A stretch of 64,000 nucleotides of DNA, taken from positions 1 through 64,000 of the forward strand of contig DAOUAL010000023.1 in the NCBI GenBank assembly GCA_034433515.1. The letters run 5' to 3'. Position 1 is the stretch's first letter. Every line of letters begins with the position of its first letter. Positions 25,126 to 33,330 of the stretch are shown one piece after another. Under the pieces are notes generated by a model. It did not search any database and had not been told where the DNA came from. It saw only the letters and a program-made list of their open reading frames with translations. Origin of the DNA: DAOTXS01 sp034433515 (GTDB taxonomy: Bacteria > Chloroflexota > Anaerolineae > UBA4142). The position numbers and the translations under genes are program-made.

Positions 25126-27030
25126 ATGACTAGAAACTTGCGGTGTCTCACTACGTTGTTGCTCCTCAGCGGTCTTGTCCTTGCCTGCGATCCAACTCCC
25201 ACCCCCTCTTCCCCTACTCTCTTCCCGGTCACTACGCCCCGAGTCATTATCGAGCCGGTGCCGACCAATACCCCCGCTCTGCTTGACCCTCTTCCCACAA
25301 TCACACCGGACAATAAAACGATTATCGAAAGCACACCCCCCTGGCGTCCCTTGACGACTCGACCGAGCGTGCCCTACACCGCGTTCGATTTCTTGAGCGA
25401 TTATTTGACGAACCAAACTTGGCAACGCATCATTGAAGGCAAGCCGTGGACGAACAACACCGTGAATGTTGCGCAATGGCAAGAGGAATTGGGCGGCGTA
25501 ACGTATTGGGACTTTTTCAGTGAACCGGAAAATTGGGACTCGCCGTTTTATATGTGGCAACGCGACGATGGACAATGGCAACCGTACCAAAAAGAAACGA
25601 TTCGCACCTCTGCCGGTGCTGAGCTGGTGGGCTATGTCTTGCTCGATCGCCAAGGTCCCGGGGCGATGGATCGGTTATGGTTCACGCAGGACGCGGTATG
25701 GATGCTCACTACTGAACAATCGCGCCAAGATGTGGGACCCATCAAAAATATGGACGAACTGATCGAATGGGGGAATCTCGATAAACTCGGAAATCTGCGC
25801 ATCGAAGTAGATGGACGCGTGGTTTACGATGCACCGGTCTTGGAGTGGATTTCTGGCAAAGCCTTTCGTCTCACACCCGAGTTAACCCAGATTCTCACGT
25901 GGCGGCACCGTGAGTTTGGGTCAACGGGAAATATCATTCCGATTCTGTACCAACAACGTTTGCGGGTGCTGACATACGGCGGAACCAAAAAGCCCAAATG
26001 GTTTCTCGCCACCGGCGTTCGCTTTGCCAACACTGTCCGCGTTCTCTCATACACCAATTCCTCCACCGATCTACCGATTGACCAAATGAACGCCTTGGTA
26101 CGGAATGTCCTTCAACCAGACAAGTTCCTAGACAGTTTAGAGAATCGGCGGACGATCACGTCCCGCGTTGAACCCACTCATCCAGCGGTCATTCAATTCA
26201 ACGGTGCCGGCACGCTGGCTGCGTTGCAATTTGAGATTGCCAAACCCAACGATCCAAAACAACTTTGGTTGCGTATCAAGTACGATGATACTTTGGCAAT
26301 CAACCTGCCGCTGAGCGCTTTCTTTGGCGATCAAGATTATGTGGTGCCACATCGCTCATCGCCTATCGGCATCATCGAGACGAGTAACGCCTATTTATTT
26401 TACAGCAACCTCCCCCTGCCCTATCAAGCCGGGATGACCATCGAATTATCGAGTAAGCAAGCGATGACGGTTTCAACGCGGTTCGCCTTGACGCCGCAAT
26501 TGGCGCAAACGCAATTGTGGGTGGCTTTCAATCCGCTGACCAAACTGGCCGTGCATTCACCCGATTACCAAGTGATGCTCGAAGGCAATGGCAAACTAGT
26601 AGGCATTGTTTTAGAAACAGCCGACCAGGAATTGGACAAGATTCCCAAAATCTTTGTACCCGGCAAACCCGGCATTGAAGACCCGGTGAAACGTGCGTGG
26701 CCAATGGGCTATCTGGAAGGCAACTTGATGTTAAAGGACGGCGAAGGCAACACTCGTATCTTTGGCGGACACGAAGACTGGGCGGATGGGGGATTCTATT
26801 TCAATCGTGGTTACACCGAACCGCCGGGTGGATCGAATCGGCCGTTTGGTGGCATTCTGCGCTACAAAGATGGCAAAGAGGGTTACGCCACCATCTTTCG
26901 CTATTTCAACGATTTAGCGGCTTTTCGTTTTCGGAATGGGTTGACCCTATCGTTTGGTCATGGCACTTGGAAGAATAATTTTCCGGTCAGTTATGGGACC
27001 ACGATCTTTTATTATCGTGAGGTCCAATGA
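25126..27030 (+). CDS. Lipoprotein with a GH172/DUF2961-like catalytic fold
   Basis: A 634-residue secreted lipoprotein (lipobox LVLACD, then a Pro/Thr linker to about residue 75). The rest resembles the DUF2961 family, now glycoside hydrolase family 172: an early QGPGAMDRLWFT (family GxGxIxRIWFT), IEVDGRVVYDAPVLEW (family IYVDGExxPxxxxPL) and, near the C terminus, FGGHEDWADGGFYFNRGY, which parallels GTGTEDYFGGAWGF with the conserved Glu-Asp, then YRYFN..AFRFRNGLTLSFGHGTW. GH172 enzymes act on fructofuranosides or D-arabinan. The match is by eye and the protein looks divergent. It stands between the recombinase and the S41 proteases. Confidence 0.6.
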   Translation: MTRNLRCLTTLLLLSGLVLACDPTPTPSSPTLFPVTTPRVIIEPVPTNTPALLDPLPTITPDNKTIIESTPPWRPLTTRPSVPYTAFDFLSDYLTNQTWQRIIEGKPWTNNTVNVAQWQEELGGVTYWDFFSEPENWDSPFYMWQRDDGQWQPYQKETIRTSAGAELVGYVLLDRQGPGAMDRLWFTQDAVWMLTTEQSRQDVGPIKNMDELIEWGNLDKLGNLRIEVDGRVVYDAPVLEWISGKAFRLTPELTQILTWRHREFGSTGNIIPILYQQRLRVLTYGGTKKPKWFLATGVRFANTVRVLSYTNSSTDLPIDQMNALVRNVLQPDKFLDSLENRRTITSRVEPTHPAVIQFNGAGTLAALQFEIAKPNDPKQLWLRIKYDDTLAINLPLSAFFGDQDYVVPHRSSPIGIIETSNAYLFYSNLPLPYQAGMTIELSSKQAMTVSTRFALTPQLAQTQLWVAFNPLTKLAVHSPDYQVMLEGNGKLVGIVLETADQELDKIPKIFVPGKPGIEDPVKRAWPMGYLEGNLMLKDGEGNTRIFGGHEDWADGGFYFNRGYTEPPGGSNRPFGGILRYKDGKEGYATIFRYFNDLAAFRFRNGLTLSFGHGTWKNNFPVSYGTTIFYYREVQ

Positions 27031-27099
27031 GCAACCATCGTCTTGGGTAACCAGCAAAAAATCCTTCTCATCTATTTTTCATGATCGTTTCATCAGCCA

Positions 27100-27129
27100 T
27101 TGACCAATCGCAGATTATTGTGCTACAAT
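27100..27129 (+). promoter_or_regulatory. Promoter of the first S41 protease gene
   Basis: TTGACC (27100-27105) and TACAAT (27124-27129) are separated by 18 bp, 45 bp before the ATG at 27174. Confidence 0.6.
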
Positions 27130-27173
27130 GCGCAGCGATAAAAGAGGATCGTCTAGGAAAGGATTGACTCAGT

Positions 27174-28367
27174 ATGAGGAATCTGCTCAGATTACTTGCA
27201 ATCGGTATGTTGATAATCGTCATCCTGTTCGGTGCGTTTGTGGCTGGTTTTGGCCTCAATTATTATCAAGTCAAAACTCAAACGATTAGTGTGGATATTC
27301 CGCGCAACGTGGGAATCCTTTGGGAAGCGTGGAATATTCTCAAAAACGAATACTATGGTCAGATTCCGAGCCGTCAAGAACTGACACGCGGTGCCATTCG
27401 CGGAATGTTGCGTGCGCTCAACGACCCGCATACTGTTCTCATCGAGCCAGCCCCAGCCCAAGCCGAACAAGCCTCGCTCAAAGGCGAAACTGGCGATGTG
27501 GGTCTGAATCTTGATGTGCGGAATCACGTCCTCGTAGTCATTTCGCCGGTGCCCAACTCGCCGGCAGACCGGGCGGGCTTGCGCGCGGGCGACATCTTGC
27601 TCAAGATTGGCGACGTAACGTTAGAGTTTGATACCACGCCTCAAAAAGCGCAAGAACTGTTGCGCGGACCGATCGGTAGCAAGATCGTGCTTATGTATCG
27701 GCGCATTGGTGAAGACAAACCGATTGAAGTCGAATTGATCCGCGAAAAGTACGCGCTTCCCACCGTTGAAGCCAAAGTGTTGCCGGGCACGACCTTCGGT
27801 TACATCAAGGTTACGATGGAAACGGCTGAAACTGCTAACGAATTCAACCAAGCCCTCGATACCTTAAAATCGCAAAAGGTGACCGGGCTGGTGCTTGATC
27901 TGCGCAACAATCCCGGCGGACTGTTTCCCGACCCGGTGCTTGAGATGGCGGGTCAATTTCTGAAGAATAACGATGTGGTACTGTACGAAAAATATCGCGA
28001 TGGCACCGAACGCGAGTACAAAGCCGGCAGTCGGCGCGGCGCCGTTGATTTGCCGTTGGTTGTTCTGGTCAACAGCGGCACCGCGAGCGCGGCAGAGATT
28101 CTGGCTGGCGCGCTTCAAGATTACAAACGCGCGCCCCTCATCGGCGAGCCGACGTATGGCAAAGGATCAGTCCAAGCCATCCGTCAATTGAGCGATGGTT
28201 CGGCGTTGCATATTACCACCGCCACGTGGTACACCCCCCAGCGCAATCAGATCGAAGGCACCGGCTTGCAACCCGATATCGCCATTCCACTCACCGATGA
28301 CTCGATTAAAAAAGGACTTGATCCACAACTCAATCGCGCAATTGACTATCTGAAAAAGGGATCGTAA
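27174..28367 (+). CDS. S41 family C-terminal processing peptidase, copy 1
   Basis: A 397-residue CtpA-type serine protease with a signal or anchor helix (LLAIGMLIIVILFGAFVAGFGL), an N-terminal helical cap, a PDZ domain (about 100-185; LVVISPVPNSPADRAGLRAGDILLKIG) and the S41 catalytic domain. The catalytic Ser lies in NSGTASAAEILAGAL and the Lys in PTYGKGSVQAI, as in the Ser-Lys dyad of the family. These enzymes trim or degrade extracytoplasmic proteins. A dispersed repeat overlaps its stop codon, and a paralogue follows 162 bp downstream. Confidence 0.94.
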   Translation: MRNLLRLLAIGMLIIVILFGAFVAGFGLNYYQVKTQTISVDIPRNVGILWEAWNILKNEYYGQIPSRQELTRGAIRGMLRALNDPHTVLIEPAPAQAEQASLKGETGDVGLNLDVRNHVLVVISPVPNSPADRAGLRAGDILLKIGDVTLEFDTTPQKAQELLRGPIGSKIVLMYRRIGEDKPIEVELIREKYALPTVEAKVLPGTTFGYIKVTMETAETANEFNQALDTLKSQKVTGLVLDLRNNPGGLFPDPVLEMAGQFLKNNDVVLYEKYRDGTEREYKAGSRRGAVDLPLVVLVNSGTASAAEILAGALQDYKRAPLIGEPTYGKGSVQAIRQLSDGSALHITTATWYTPQRNQIEGTGLQPDIAIPLTDDSIKKGLDPQLNRAIDYLKKGS

Positions 28368-28505
28368 CTCGGACGAGCCGAAACAACACTGGAATTTATC
28401 CACAAAGAACACGAAGATTTCTGTGTTCTTCCTTCGTGACCTGGGTACCCTTCGTGGCTGAAACAATCTTGGCTTTTTGTGCAACGATTTGGATAGGTAC
28501 CATTC
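28366..28505. repeat. Dispersed CGAAG-rich palindromic repeat, copy 2
   Basis: This copy matches 3386-3536: the same start (AACTCGGACGAGCCGAAAC), a CACGAAG/CTTCGTG palindromic centre, GGCTTTTTGTGCAACGATTT, and the same end (AGGTACCATTC). It begins within the stop codon of the first S41 gene and fills the gap to the second. Confidence 0.75.
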
Positions 28506-28529
28506 CATTGAACGAAAAGTGAGGGAACT

Positions 28530-29732
28530 ATGCTTCGAGGATTTTTGCGCATCGTCTTGTTGACGATCGTTACGACAATACTAGTGAGTGCCGCTTTTGC
28601 AGGCGGGTATGCCACCAGCCGCGTGGTCTTTTCCCCTCCCCCACCGCCGGACGGGGGTGCCCCAGCCGATTGGAAAGCCGATTTTCCGCTATTCTGGGAA
28701 GCGTGGCACTGGGTACAACAAGATTTCTACAAAACACCCCTCAATGCTGAAGAAATGATGAACGGTGCCATCGCTGGGATGGTGCGTGCCCTGGGCGATC
28801 CTCACACCGCGTTTGTAGATGCCAAGACCGCAGCGATTACGGCAACCGAGTTGCAGGGTTCGTTCGAGGGGATTGGCGCAACCGTCGAAATGCGCGAGGG
28901 CCGGTTGACGATTGTCGCACCCATCAAGGGATCCCCGGCAGACAAAGCCGGCTTGCTTCCCAATGATGTGATCCTCCAAGTCAATGATACCGTCATTCAA
29001 AATATGACCGTCAATGATGCGGTGCGTTTGATTCGCGGTCCCAAAGGCACACCGGTGAAATTGCTGATTCAGCGTGCCAAGCAAGCACCTTTCACCGTTG
29101 AAATCATTCGTGATACGATTCGGGTCCCCTTTGTCGAATCGCGGATGATCGAAAACACTTCGATTGCCTATCTGCGTCTCAACGATTTTGGTGCGACCGC
29201 GCCGGAGGAAATGCGCGCGGCGTTACGCGAGTTGCTGGCGCAAAAACCGACCGGCTTGATTTTCGATCTGCGCAGTGATCCCGGCGGCTATCTCAGCGTC
29301 TCGGTTGATGTCGCTAGCCAATTCCTCCGGGCGGGCCAAGTCGTCTTGATCGAAAAAGATAAGAATGGCAATGCCCAGGAATTTAGAGCCAAACCCGGGG
29401 GCCTCGCGCTGGACATTCCGATGGTGCTCTTAATTGATGGGGGTTCGGCAAGCGCCTCGGAGATTGTGGCGGGCGCGCTCAAGGATTATAAACGAGCAAC
29501 GATTATTGGCGTCAAATCGTTTGGCAAAGGATCGGTGCAAAACGTTCACACCCTTTCCGATAAATCCGAATTGCGGGTTACCATCGCTCATTTCTTTAGT
29601 CCCAAAGGCAACGAGATTCACGACGTGGGCATCACGCCCGATATCGAAGTCAAACCCACCGAAGACGACATTGCCAACAAGCGTGATCCGCAACTAGAAC
29701 GCGCCATTCAATTCTTGCAAACGGGCCAATAA
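28530..29732 (+). CDS. S41 family C-terminal processing peptidase, copy 2
   Basis: A 400-residue paralogue of the preceding protease with the same plan: membrane anchor (IVLLTIVTTILVSAAFAGGYA), cap, PDZ domain (EMREGRLTIVAPIKGSPADKAGLLPNDVILQVN) and catalytic domain with Ser in DGGSASASEIVAGAL and Lys in KSFGKGSVQNV. The adjacent copies imply duplication followed by divergence. GAGGGAACT precedes the ATG. smpB follows after 25 bp, possibly in the same transcript. Confidence 0.94.
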   Translation: MLRGFLRIVLLTIVTTILVSAAFAGGYATSRVVFSPPPPPDGGAPADWKADFPLFWEAWHWVQQDFYKTPLNAEEMMNGAIAGMVRALGDPHTAFVDAKTAAITATELQGSFEGIGATVEMREGRLTIVAPIKGSPADKAGLLPNDVILQVNDTVIQNMTVNDAVRLIRGPKGTPVKLLIQRAKQAPFTVEIIRDTIRVPFVESRMIENTSIAYLRLNDFGATAPEEMRAALRELLAQKPTGLIFDLRSDPGGYLSVSVDVASQFLRAGQVVLIEKDKNGNAQEFRAKPGGLALDIPMVLLIDGGSASASEIVAGALKDYKRATIIGVKSFGKGSVQNVHTLSDKSELRVTIAHFFSPKGNEIHDVGITPDIEVKPTEDDIANKRDPQLERAIQFLQTGQ

Positions 29733-29757
29733 GTAGAGACGTTGCAATGTGTGTCCT

Positions 29758-30222
29758 ATGGCTGACAGCGAAAAAATTCTCGCCACTAATCGCAAAGCAT
29801 ATCATGATTACCATATCGAGGAAACGTACGAAGCCGGCATTGCCTTGACCGGTACCGAAATCAAATCGGTGCGGGCAGGCAGTATCAATCTGCGCGATAG
29901 TTATGCCCAAGTGAAACATGGCGAGTTGTGGTTGCTGAATGCTCACATTGCGCCCTACGAACCCGCCAGTCGTCAAAACGTTGATCCGTACCGTGATCGC
30001 AAATTGTTGATGCATCGGCGTGAAATCATGCGCTTGTTTGGTCGCGTGCAAGAAAAGGGATTGACCCTCGTGCCACTCAAGGTCTATCTCAAAAAAAACC
30101 GCGCCAAAGTGGAAATTGGTTTGGCGCGCGGCAAGAAACTGTATGACAAACGTGAAGCGATTAGCAAACGCGATGCGGCGCGTGAGATTGCGCGCGCCGT
30201 CAAGGAACACCGCCGTTCGTGA
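29758..30222 (+). CDS. smpB: SsrA-binding protein SmpB
   Basis: A 154-residue SmpB, the partner that carries tmRNA to stalled ribosomes. Conserved features are NRKAYHDYHIEETYEAGIALTGTEIKSVRAGSINLRDSYAQV, LLMHRREI and the basic C-terminal tail GLARGKKLYDKREAISKRDAAREIARA that enters the mRNA channel. I chose the ATG at 29758; an in-frame GTG lies 9 bp upstream. There is no strong Shine-Dalgarno. Its RNA partner ssrA is about 7 kb downstream. Confidence 0.97.
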   Translation: MADSEKILATNRKAYHDYHIEETYEAGIALTGTEIKSVRAGSINLRDSYAQVKHGELWLLNAHIAPYEPASRQNVDPYRDRKLLMHRREIMRLFGRVQEKGLTLVPLKVYLKKNRAKVEIGLARGKKLYDKREAISKRDAAREIARAVKEHRRS

Positions 30223-30238
30223 ATGAACCCAGAATCAT

Positions 30239-30270
30239 TTCGCCCCGGCCATGGCCGGGGCGAATGTTTT
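30239..30270 (+). terminator. GC-rich palindromic terminator after smpB
   Basis: A perfect 26-bp palindrome (30239-30264) centred on GGCCATGGCC is followed by TGTTTTG. It must fold with a small loop of about four bases. The convergent SnoaL-like gene ends 22 bp beyond. Confidence 0.75.
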
Positions 30271-30285
30271 GACAATTCAACCGGT

Positions 30286-30669
30286 CTATCCCTTGACGTA
30301 GGATAACTTTTCGCAAATCAAACCATGCTCCACCCGAAAGAAATCCACACCTCGGACGTGTCCGCGCTTGCCGGCGGCATCCACCCAAGTGTATCGCCAG
30401 CGCATAATGCATCGTTCGCCAAAACCAAATACCTCTTCAATTTCGATGCGGGCATGAGGAGATTCACGGAAGAAATCGTGCCAGAATTCAGTAATCGCTT
30501 GCTTTCCCGTGTATCGCGTGCCGTCCGGCGCCGGCGCGGTGTTTTCAAAGACACCTTCCTCACTCCAAAGTTGCATCATCCCGGCGACATTATGCTGATT
30601 GAATGCCTCGTTGAAATCCAGAACGACCCGGAGGGCTGATTCTAAACGTGACATGCGAATGGGGGTCAT
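30286..30669 (-). CDS. SnoaL/NTF2-like family protein
   Basis: A 127-residue single-domain protein of the NTF2-like/SnoaL fold: helix LRVVLDFNEAFNQHNVAGMMQLWSEEGVFEN, then TRYTGKQAITEFWHDFFRE and the beta-sheet IEIEEVFGFGERCIMRWRYTW and RGVDFFRVEHGLICEKLSYV. Members include polyketide cyclases, isomerases and unknown ligand-binding proteins, so no function is assigned. GAGGA with 6-nt spacing supports the start at 30669. It is a single gene, divergent from the cyd operon. Confidence 0.88.
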   Translation of the reverse strand: MTPIRMSRLESALRVVLDFNEAFNQHNVAGMMQLWSEEGVFENTAPAPDGTRYTGKQAITEFWHDFFRESPHARIEIEEVFGFGERCIMRWRYTWVDAAGKRGHVRGVDFFRVEHGLICEKLSYVKG

Positions 30670-30756
30670 ACGCTTCCTCTTGATTCCAGGGATTATCTAT
30701 CCTATAATCAGGATAGGCGCACTCGCGGAGAGCGTCAATCCAGAATGGCAAGCGAC

Positions 30757-30784
30757 TTGACAAATCAGCTCAACAGAGTATAAT
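30757..30784 (+). promoter_or_regulatory. Consensus promoter of the cydABDC operon
   Basis: A perfect TTGACA (30757-30762) and a perfect TATAAT (30779-30784) are separated by 16 bp. Transcription should begin near 30791. The -10 box overlaps the palindrome described next. Confidence 0.8.
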
Positions 30785-30805
30785 GATACAAGAATAGTAT
30801 CATTA
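30781..30805. promoter_or_regulatory. Palindromic operator over the cyd promoter
   Basis: TAATGATAC (30781-30789) and GTATCATTA (30797-30805) form a perfect 9-bp inverted repeat with a 7-bp spacer, covering the -10 box and the start point. A bound protein would block initiation. The Rrf2 regulator at the end of this operon (36816-37223) is the natural candidate; this link is inference. It does not match the Rex or FNR consensus. Confidence 0.65.
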
Positions 30806-30814
30806 GGACTGGTG

Positions 30815-30841
30815 ATGACGCCCGTCCCAAGGTCGAGATGA
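30815..30841 (+). CDS. Possible 8-codon leader peptide in the cyd leader
   Basis: ATG (30815) after AGGA with 6-nt spacing reads MTPVPRSR and stops at TGA (30839-30841), within the 5' arm region of the attenuator hairpin. If translated, ribosome position could influence the hairpin. Very short, so only a suggestion. Confidence 0.2.
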   Translation: MTPVPRSR

Positions 30842-30875
30842 CACTCGACGATGGGGCGGGCGTGTTTTTATTTTT
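30818..30875 (+). terminator. Attenuator-like intrinsic terminator in the cyd leader
   Basis: ACGCCCGTCCC (30818-30828) pairs with GGGGCGGGCGT (30853-30863, one G-T pair), enclosing a second hairpin GTCGAG/CTCGAC (30832-30837/30844-30849), and is followed by TTTTTATTTTT. It lies between the promoter and cydA, so it would end transcripts of about 80 nt unless prevented. Confidence 0.7.
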
Positions 30876-30894
30876 CCAAAAGGAGGTCTAGTCC

Positions 30895-32259
30895 ATGGAT
30901 GCACTGTTACCCGCGCGTTTGCAGTTTGCCATCACCACCGTGTACCATTTTTTCTTTGTGCCATTGACACTGGGTCTTTCCATCCTCGTTGCCATTATGC
31001 AGACGGTGTACTATCGCACCGGCGATGAGCAATGGAAAAAGATGACCCAGTTCTGGGGCAAGTTATTCCTCATCAACTTTGCGATGGGCGTGGTGACCGG
31101 CATCGTGCAAGAATTTCAGTTTGGGATGAACTGGTCCGAGTACTCACGCTTTGTGGGCGACATTTTTGGTGCGCCCCTCGCGATCGAAGCCCTGCTGGCT
31201 TTCTTTCTCGAATCCACGTTTATCGGCGTGTGGTTCTTTGGCTGGGACAAGGTGAGCCAGCGGGTTCATCTCGCGGCGATTTGGCTCGTCGCCTTTTCGT
31301 CGAACCTGTCGGCGTTGTGGATTTTGCTGGCCAACTCGTTTATGCAACAACCCGTTGGTTACGTGCTGCGCAACAATCGCGCCGAGATGAATGATTTCTT
31401 TGCTTTGGTAACCAACCCCAACATCTTTACCCAGTATCCTCACGTTTTGTTTGGCGGCATTGTTACTGCCGGCTTCTTTGTGCTGGGGATTAGCGCGTGG
31501 CATTTGTTGCGGCAGAGCAATCCGGATTTCTTTGCGCGCTCGTTCAAAGTTGCTGCTGTGTACGCACTCATCGGCGCGATCTTTGTCGGTGTCGTGGGGC
31601 ACGCGCAAGCCCAAGACACCGTGCAGACTCAACCGATGAAGATGGCGGCGGCAGAAGCGTTGTACCAAACCGAAGATCCTGCGCCACTCTCGCTTTTGAC
31701 GATTGGCGATCTATCCCAGCGGCGTGAGGTCTTTTCGATTCGCGTGCCGAACTTGTTGAGTTTGCTTTCCTACAATCAATTCACAGGAGAGGTGAAGGGC
31801 ATCAACGATTTGCAAGCCGAGTATCAGAAAAAGTACGGACCTGGCGATTACATTCCCCCGGTTGCCTTTGTGTATTGGTCGTTCCGCGCAATGGTAGGTG
31901 CCGGCTTGGCGATGCTTGCGCTCGCGGCAATCGCGCTGTACTCTTCACTCAAAGATAATGTTGCCGGCAACAAACTCTTGTTGCGTGTGTTGCCATGGGC
32001 AATCCTTCTGCCGTATATCGCAAACACTGCCGGCTGGCTGATGACCGAACTGGGTCGCGTGCCGTGGATTGTGTTTGGCGTGATGCGCATCGAACAGGGT
32101 GTCTCGCCGGCTTCGGTGGTGAACAGCGTATCGGTCCTGATTACGCTTGTGTTGTTCACGCTCATCTATGGTGCGTTGATGGTGGTTACCGTTTATCTGT
32201 TGCGTCGCCATTCGACGCAAGACCCGGCAAAAGAAACGGCGCCAGTCGGCGCGTACTAA
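30895..32259 (+). CDS. cydA: Cytochrome bd quinol oxidase subunit I (CydA)
   Basis: A 454-residue subunit carrying the three haems and quinol site of a high-affinity, non-proton-pumping oxygen reductase in the membrane. Visible features are TTVYHFFFVPLTLG (axial His), FQFGMNWSEYSRFVGDIFGAPLAIEALLAFFLESTFIGVW, and ELGRVPWIVFGVMRIEQGVSP (GRxPW with the late conserved segment). The Q-loop is short, so it is the compact form. AGGAGG precedes the ATG by 8 bp. It is the first gene of cydA-cydB-cydD-cydC-rrf2. Confidence 0.97.
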   Translation: MDALLPARLQFAITTVYHFFFVPLTLGLSILVAIMQTVYYRTGDEQWKKMTQFWGKLFLINFAMGVVTGIVQEFQFGMNWSEYSRFVGDIFGAPLAIEALLAFFLESTFIGVWFFGWDKVSQRVHLAAIWLVAFSSNLSALWILLANSFMQQPVGYVLRNNRAEMNDFFALVTNPNIFTQYPHVLFGGIVTAGFFVLGISAWHLLRQSNPDFFARSFKVAAVYALIGAIFVGVVGHAQAQDTVQTQPMKMAAAEALYQTEDPAPLSLLTIGDLSQRREVFSIRVPNLLSLLSYNQFTGEVKGINDLQAEYQKKYGPGDYIPPVAFVYWSFRAMVGAGLAMLALAAIALYSSLKDNVAGNKLLLRVLPWAILLPYIANTAGWLMTELGRVPWIVFGVMRIEQGVSPASVVNSVSVLITLVLFTLIYGALMVVTVYLLRRHSTQDPAKETAPVGAY

Positions 32260-32277
32260 TCGAAAAGGGAGGACACG

Positions 32278-33288
32278 ATGGATCTCAATACGATTTGGTT
32301 CATTCTGATCACGGTCTTGTTCAGCGGATTCTTTTTGCTGGAAGGATTCGATTACGGTGTGGGGATCTTGTTGCCCTTCGTCGGCAAGGACGATGACGAA
32401 CGGCGCGTGGTCATCAACACGATTGGTCCGTTCTGGGATGGCAATGAGGTGTGGTTGCTCACCGCCGGCGGCGCGATCTTTGCCGCGTTCCCACATTGGT
32501 ACGCCACAATGTTCAGCGGATTCTATCTCGCGCTCGCGCTCATTTTGCTCGCGCTCATTCTGCGCGGCGTGGCGTTCGAGTTTCGGCGCAAAGACGAGCG
32601 CCCCCAGTGGCGCAATTTCTGGGATTGGATGATCTTCATCGGGAGTTTGCTCCCTGCCCTACTGTTCGGGGTTGCCTTTGGTAATCTTTTGCGCGGCGTT
32701 CCGATTGATGCCAGCAAGAATTACGTGGGCGATTTCTTTTACCTGCTCAATCCGTACGCTCTGCTCGTCGGCATCTATGGGCTGAGTCTGATGATCTTGC
32801 ATGGCGCAGTCTATCTGAGTCTGCGTAGCGAAGGTCAAGTATCGGATCGTGCGCGAAGCATTGCAACCAAATTGTGGTTGCCGGTGGTGGTGTTGCTGGT
32901 CGTCGCCCTAGGCGCAAGTTATCTCTTCACCGATATGTACCGGAAACTCGGCGTGAATCCCGGCTTTGTGCCTATCCTCGGTGGGATGGCGTTGCTATCG
33001 GTGATCTGGTTTATTCGCAACAAGCACGATGGTTGGGCATTCTTGATGACTGCATTGACCATTGTTACAACGGTCATCACCATCTTTTTAACGCTCTACC
33101 CGCGCGTGATGATTTCATCGCTCAAACCGGAATGGAGTCTAACGATTTACAATGCTTCTTCGTCGCCCTACACCTTGACCGTGATGACTATTATCGCGGT
33201 GATCTTTGTGCCGATTGTGCTAGCGTACCAAGCGTGGACGTACTATGTGTTTGGTAAACGGGTGAGTAAAAAGTCGCTGGTGGCGTGA
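32278..33288 (+). CDS. cydB: Cytochrome bd quinol oxidase subunit II (CydB)
   Basis: A 336-residue integral membrane partner of CydA. Signature segments are FFLLEGFDYGVGILLPF, RRVVINTIGPFWDGNEVWLLTAGGAIFAAFPHWYATMFSGFYLALALIL and RGVAFEFR. No haem ligands are expected in this subunit. It follows cydA by 18 bp with GGGAGG upstream of the ATG. Confidence 0.97.
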   Translation: MDLNTIWFILITVLFSGFFLLEGFDYGVGILLPFVGKDDDERRVVINTIGPFWDGNEVWLLTAGGAIFAAFPHWYATMFSGFYLALALILLALILRGVAFEFRRKDERPQWRNFWDWMIFIGSLLPALLFGVAFGNLLRGVPIDASKNYVGDFFYLLNPYALLVGIYGLSLMILHGAVYLSLRSEGQVSDRARSIATKLWLPVVVLLVVALGASYLFTDMYRKLGVNPGFVPILGGMALLSVIWFIRNKHDGWAFLMTALTIVTTVITIFLTLYPRVMISSLKPEWSLTIYNASSSPYTLTVMTIIAVIFVPIVLAYQAWTYYVFGKRVSKKSLVA

Positions 33289-33294
33289 TATAAT

Positions 33295-33322
33295 GTAGGG
33301 GCGTAGCAAACTACGCCCCTAC
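33295..33322. repeat. Hairpin GTAGGGGCGTAG-CAAA-CTACGCCCCTAC between cydB and cydD
   Basis: A perfect 12-bp inverted repeat with a 4-nt loop lies 9 bp before cydD. TATAAT (33289-33294) immediately precedes it. No T-run follows, so it is not a standard terminator. GTAGGGGC fragments also occur near 4869-4876 and 56611-56618, suggesting a small dispersed element. It may act as an mRNA processing or stability hairpin within the operon. Confidence 0.65.
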
Positions 33323-33330
33323 GTGTATTT

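Noticed and set aside
33295..33322. The cydB-cydD hairpin as a transcription terminator
   Set aside because: It lacks a T-run, and cydD/cydC are expected to be expressed with cydAB.
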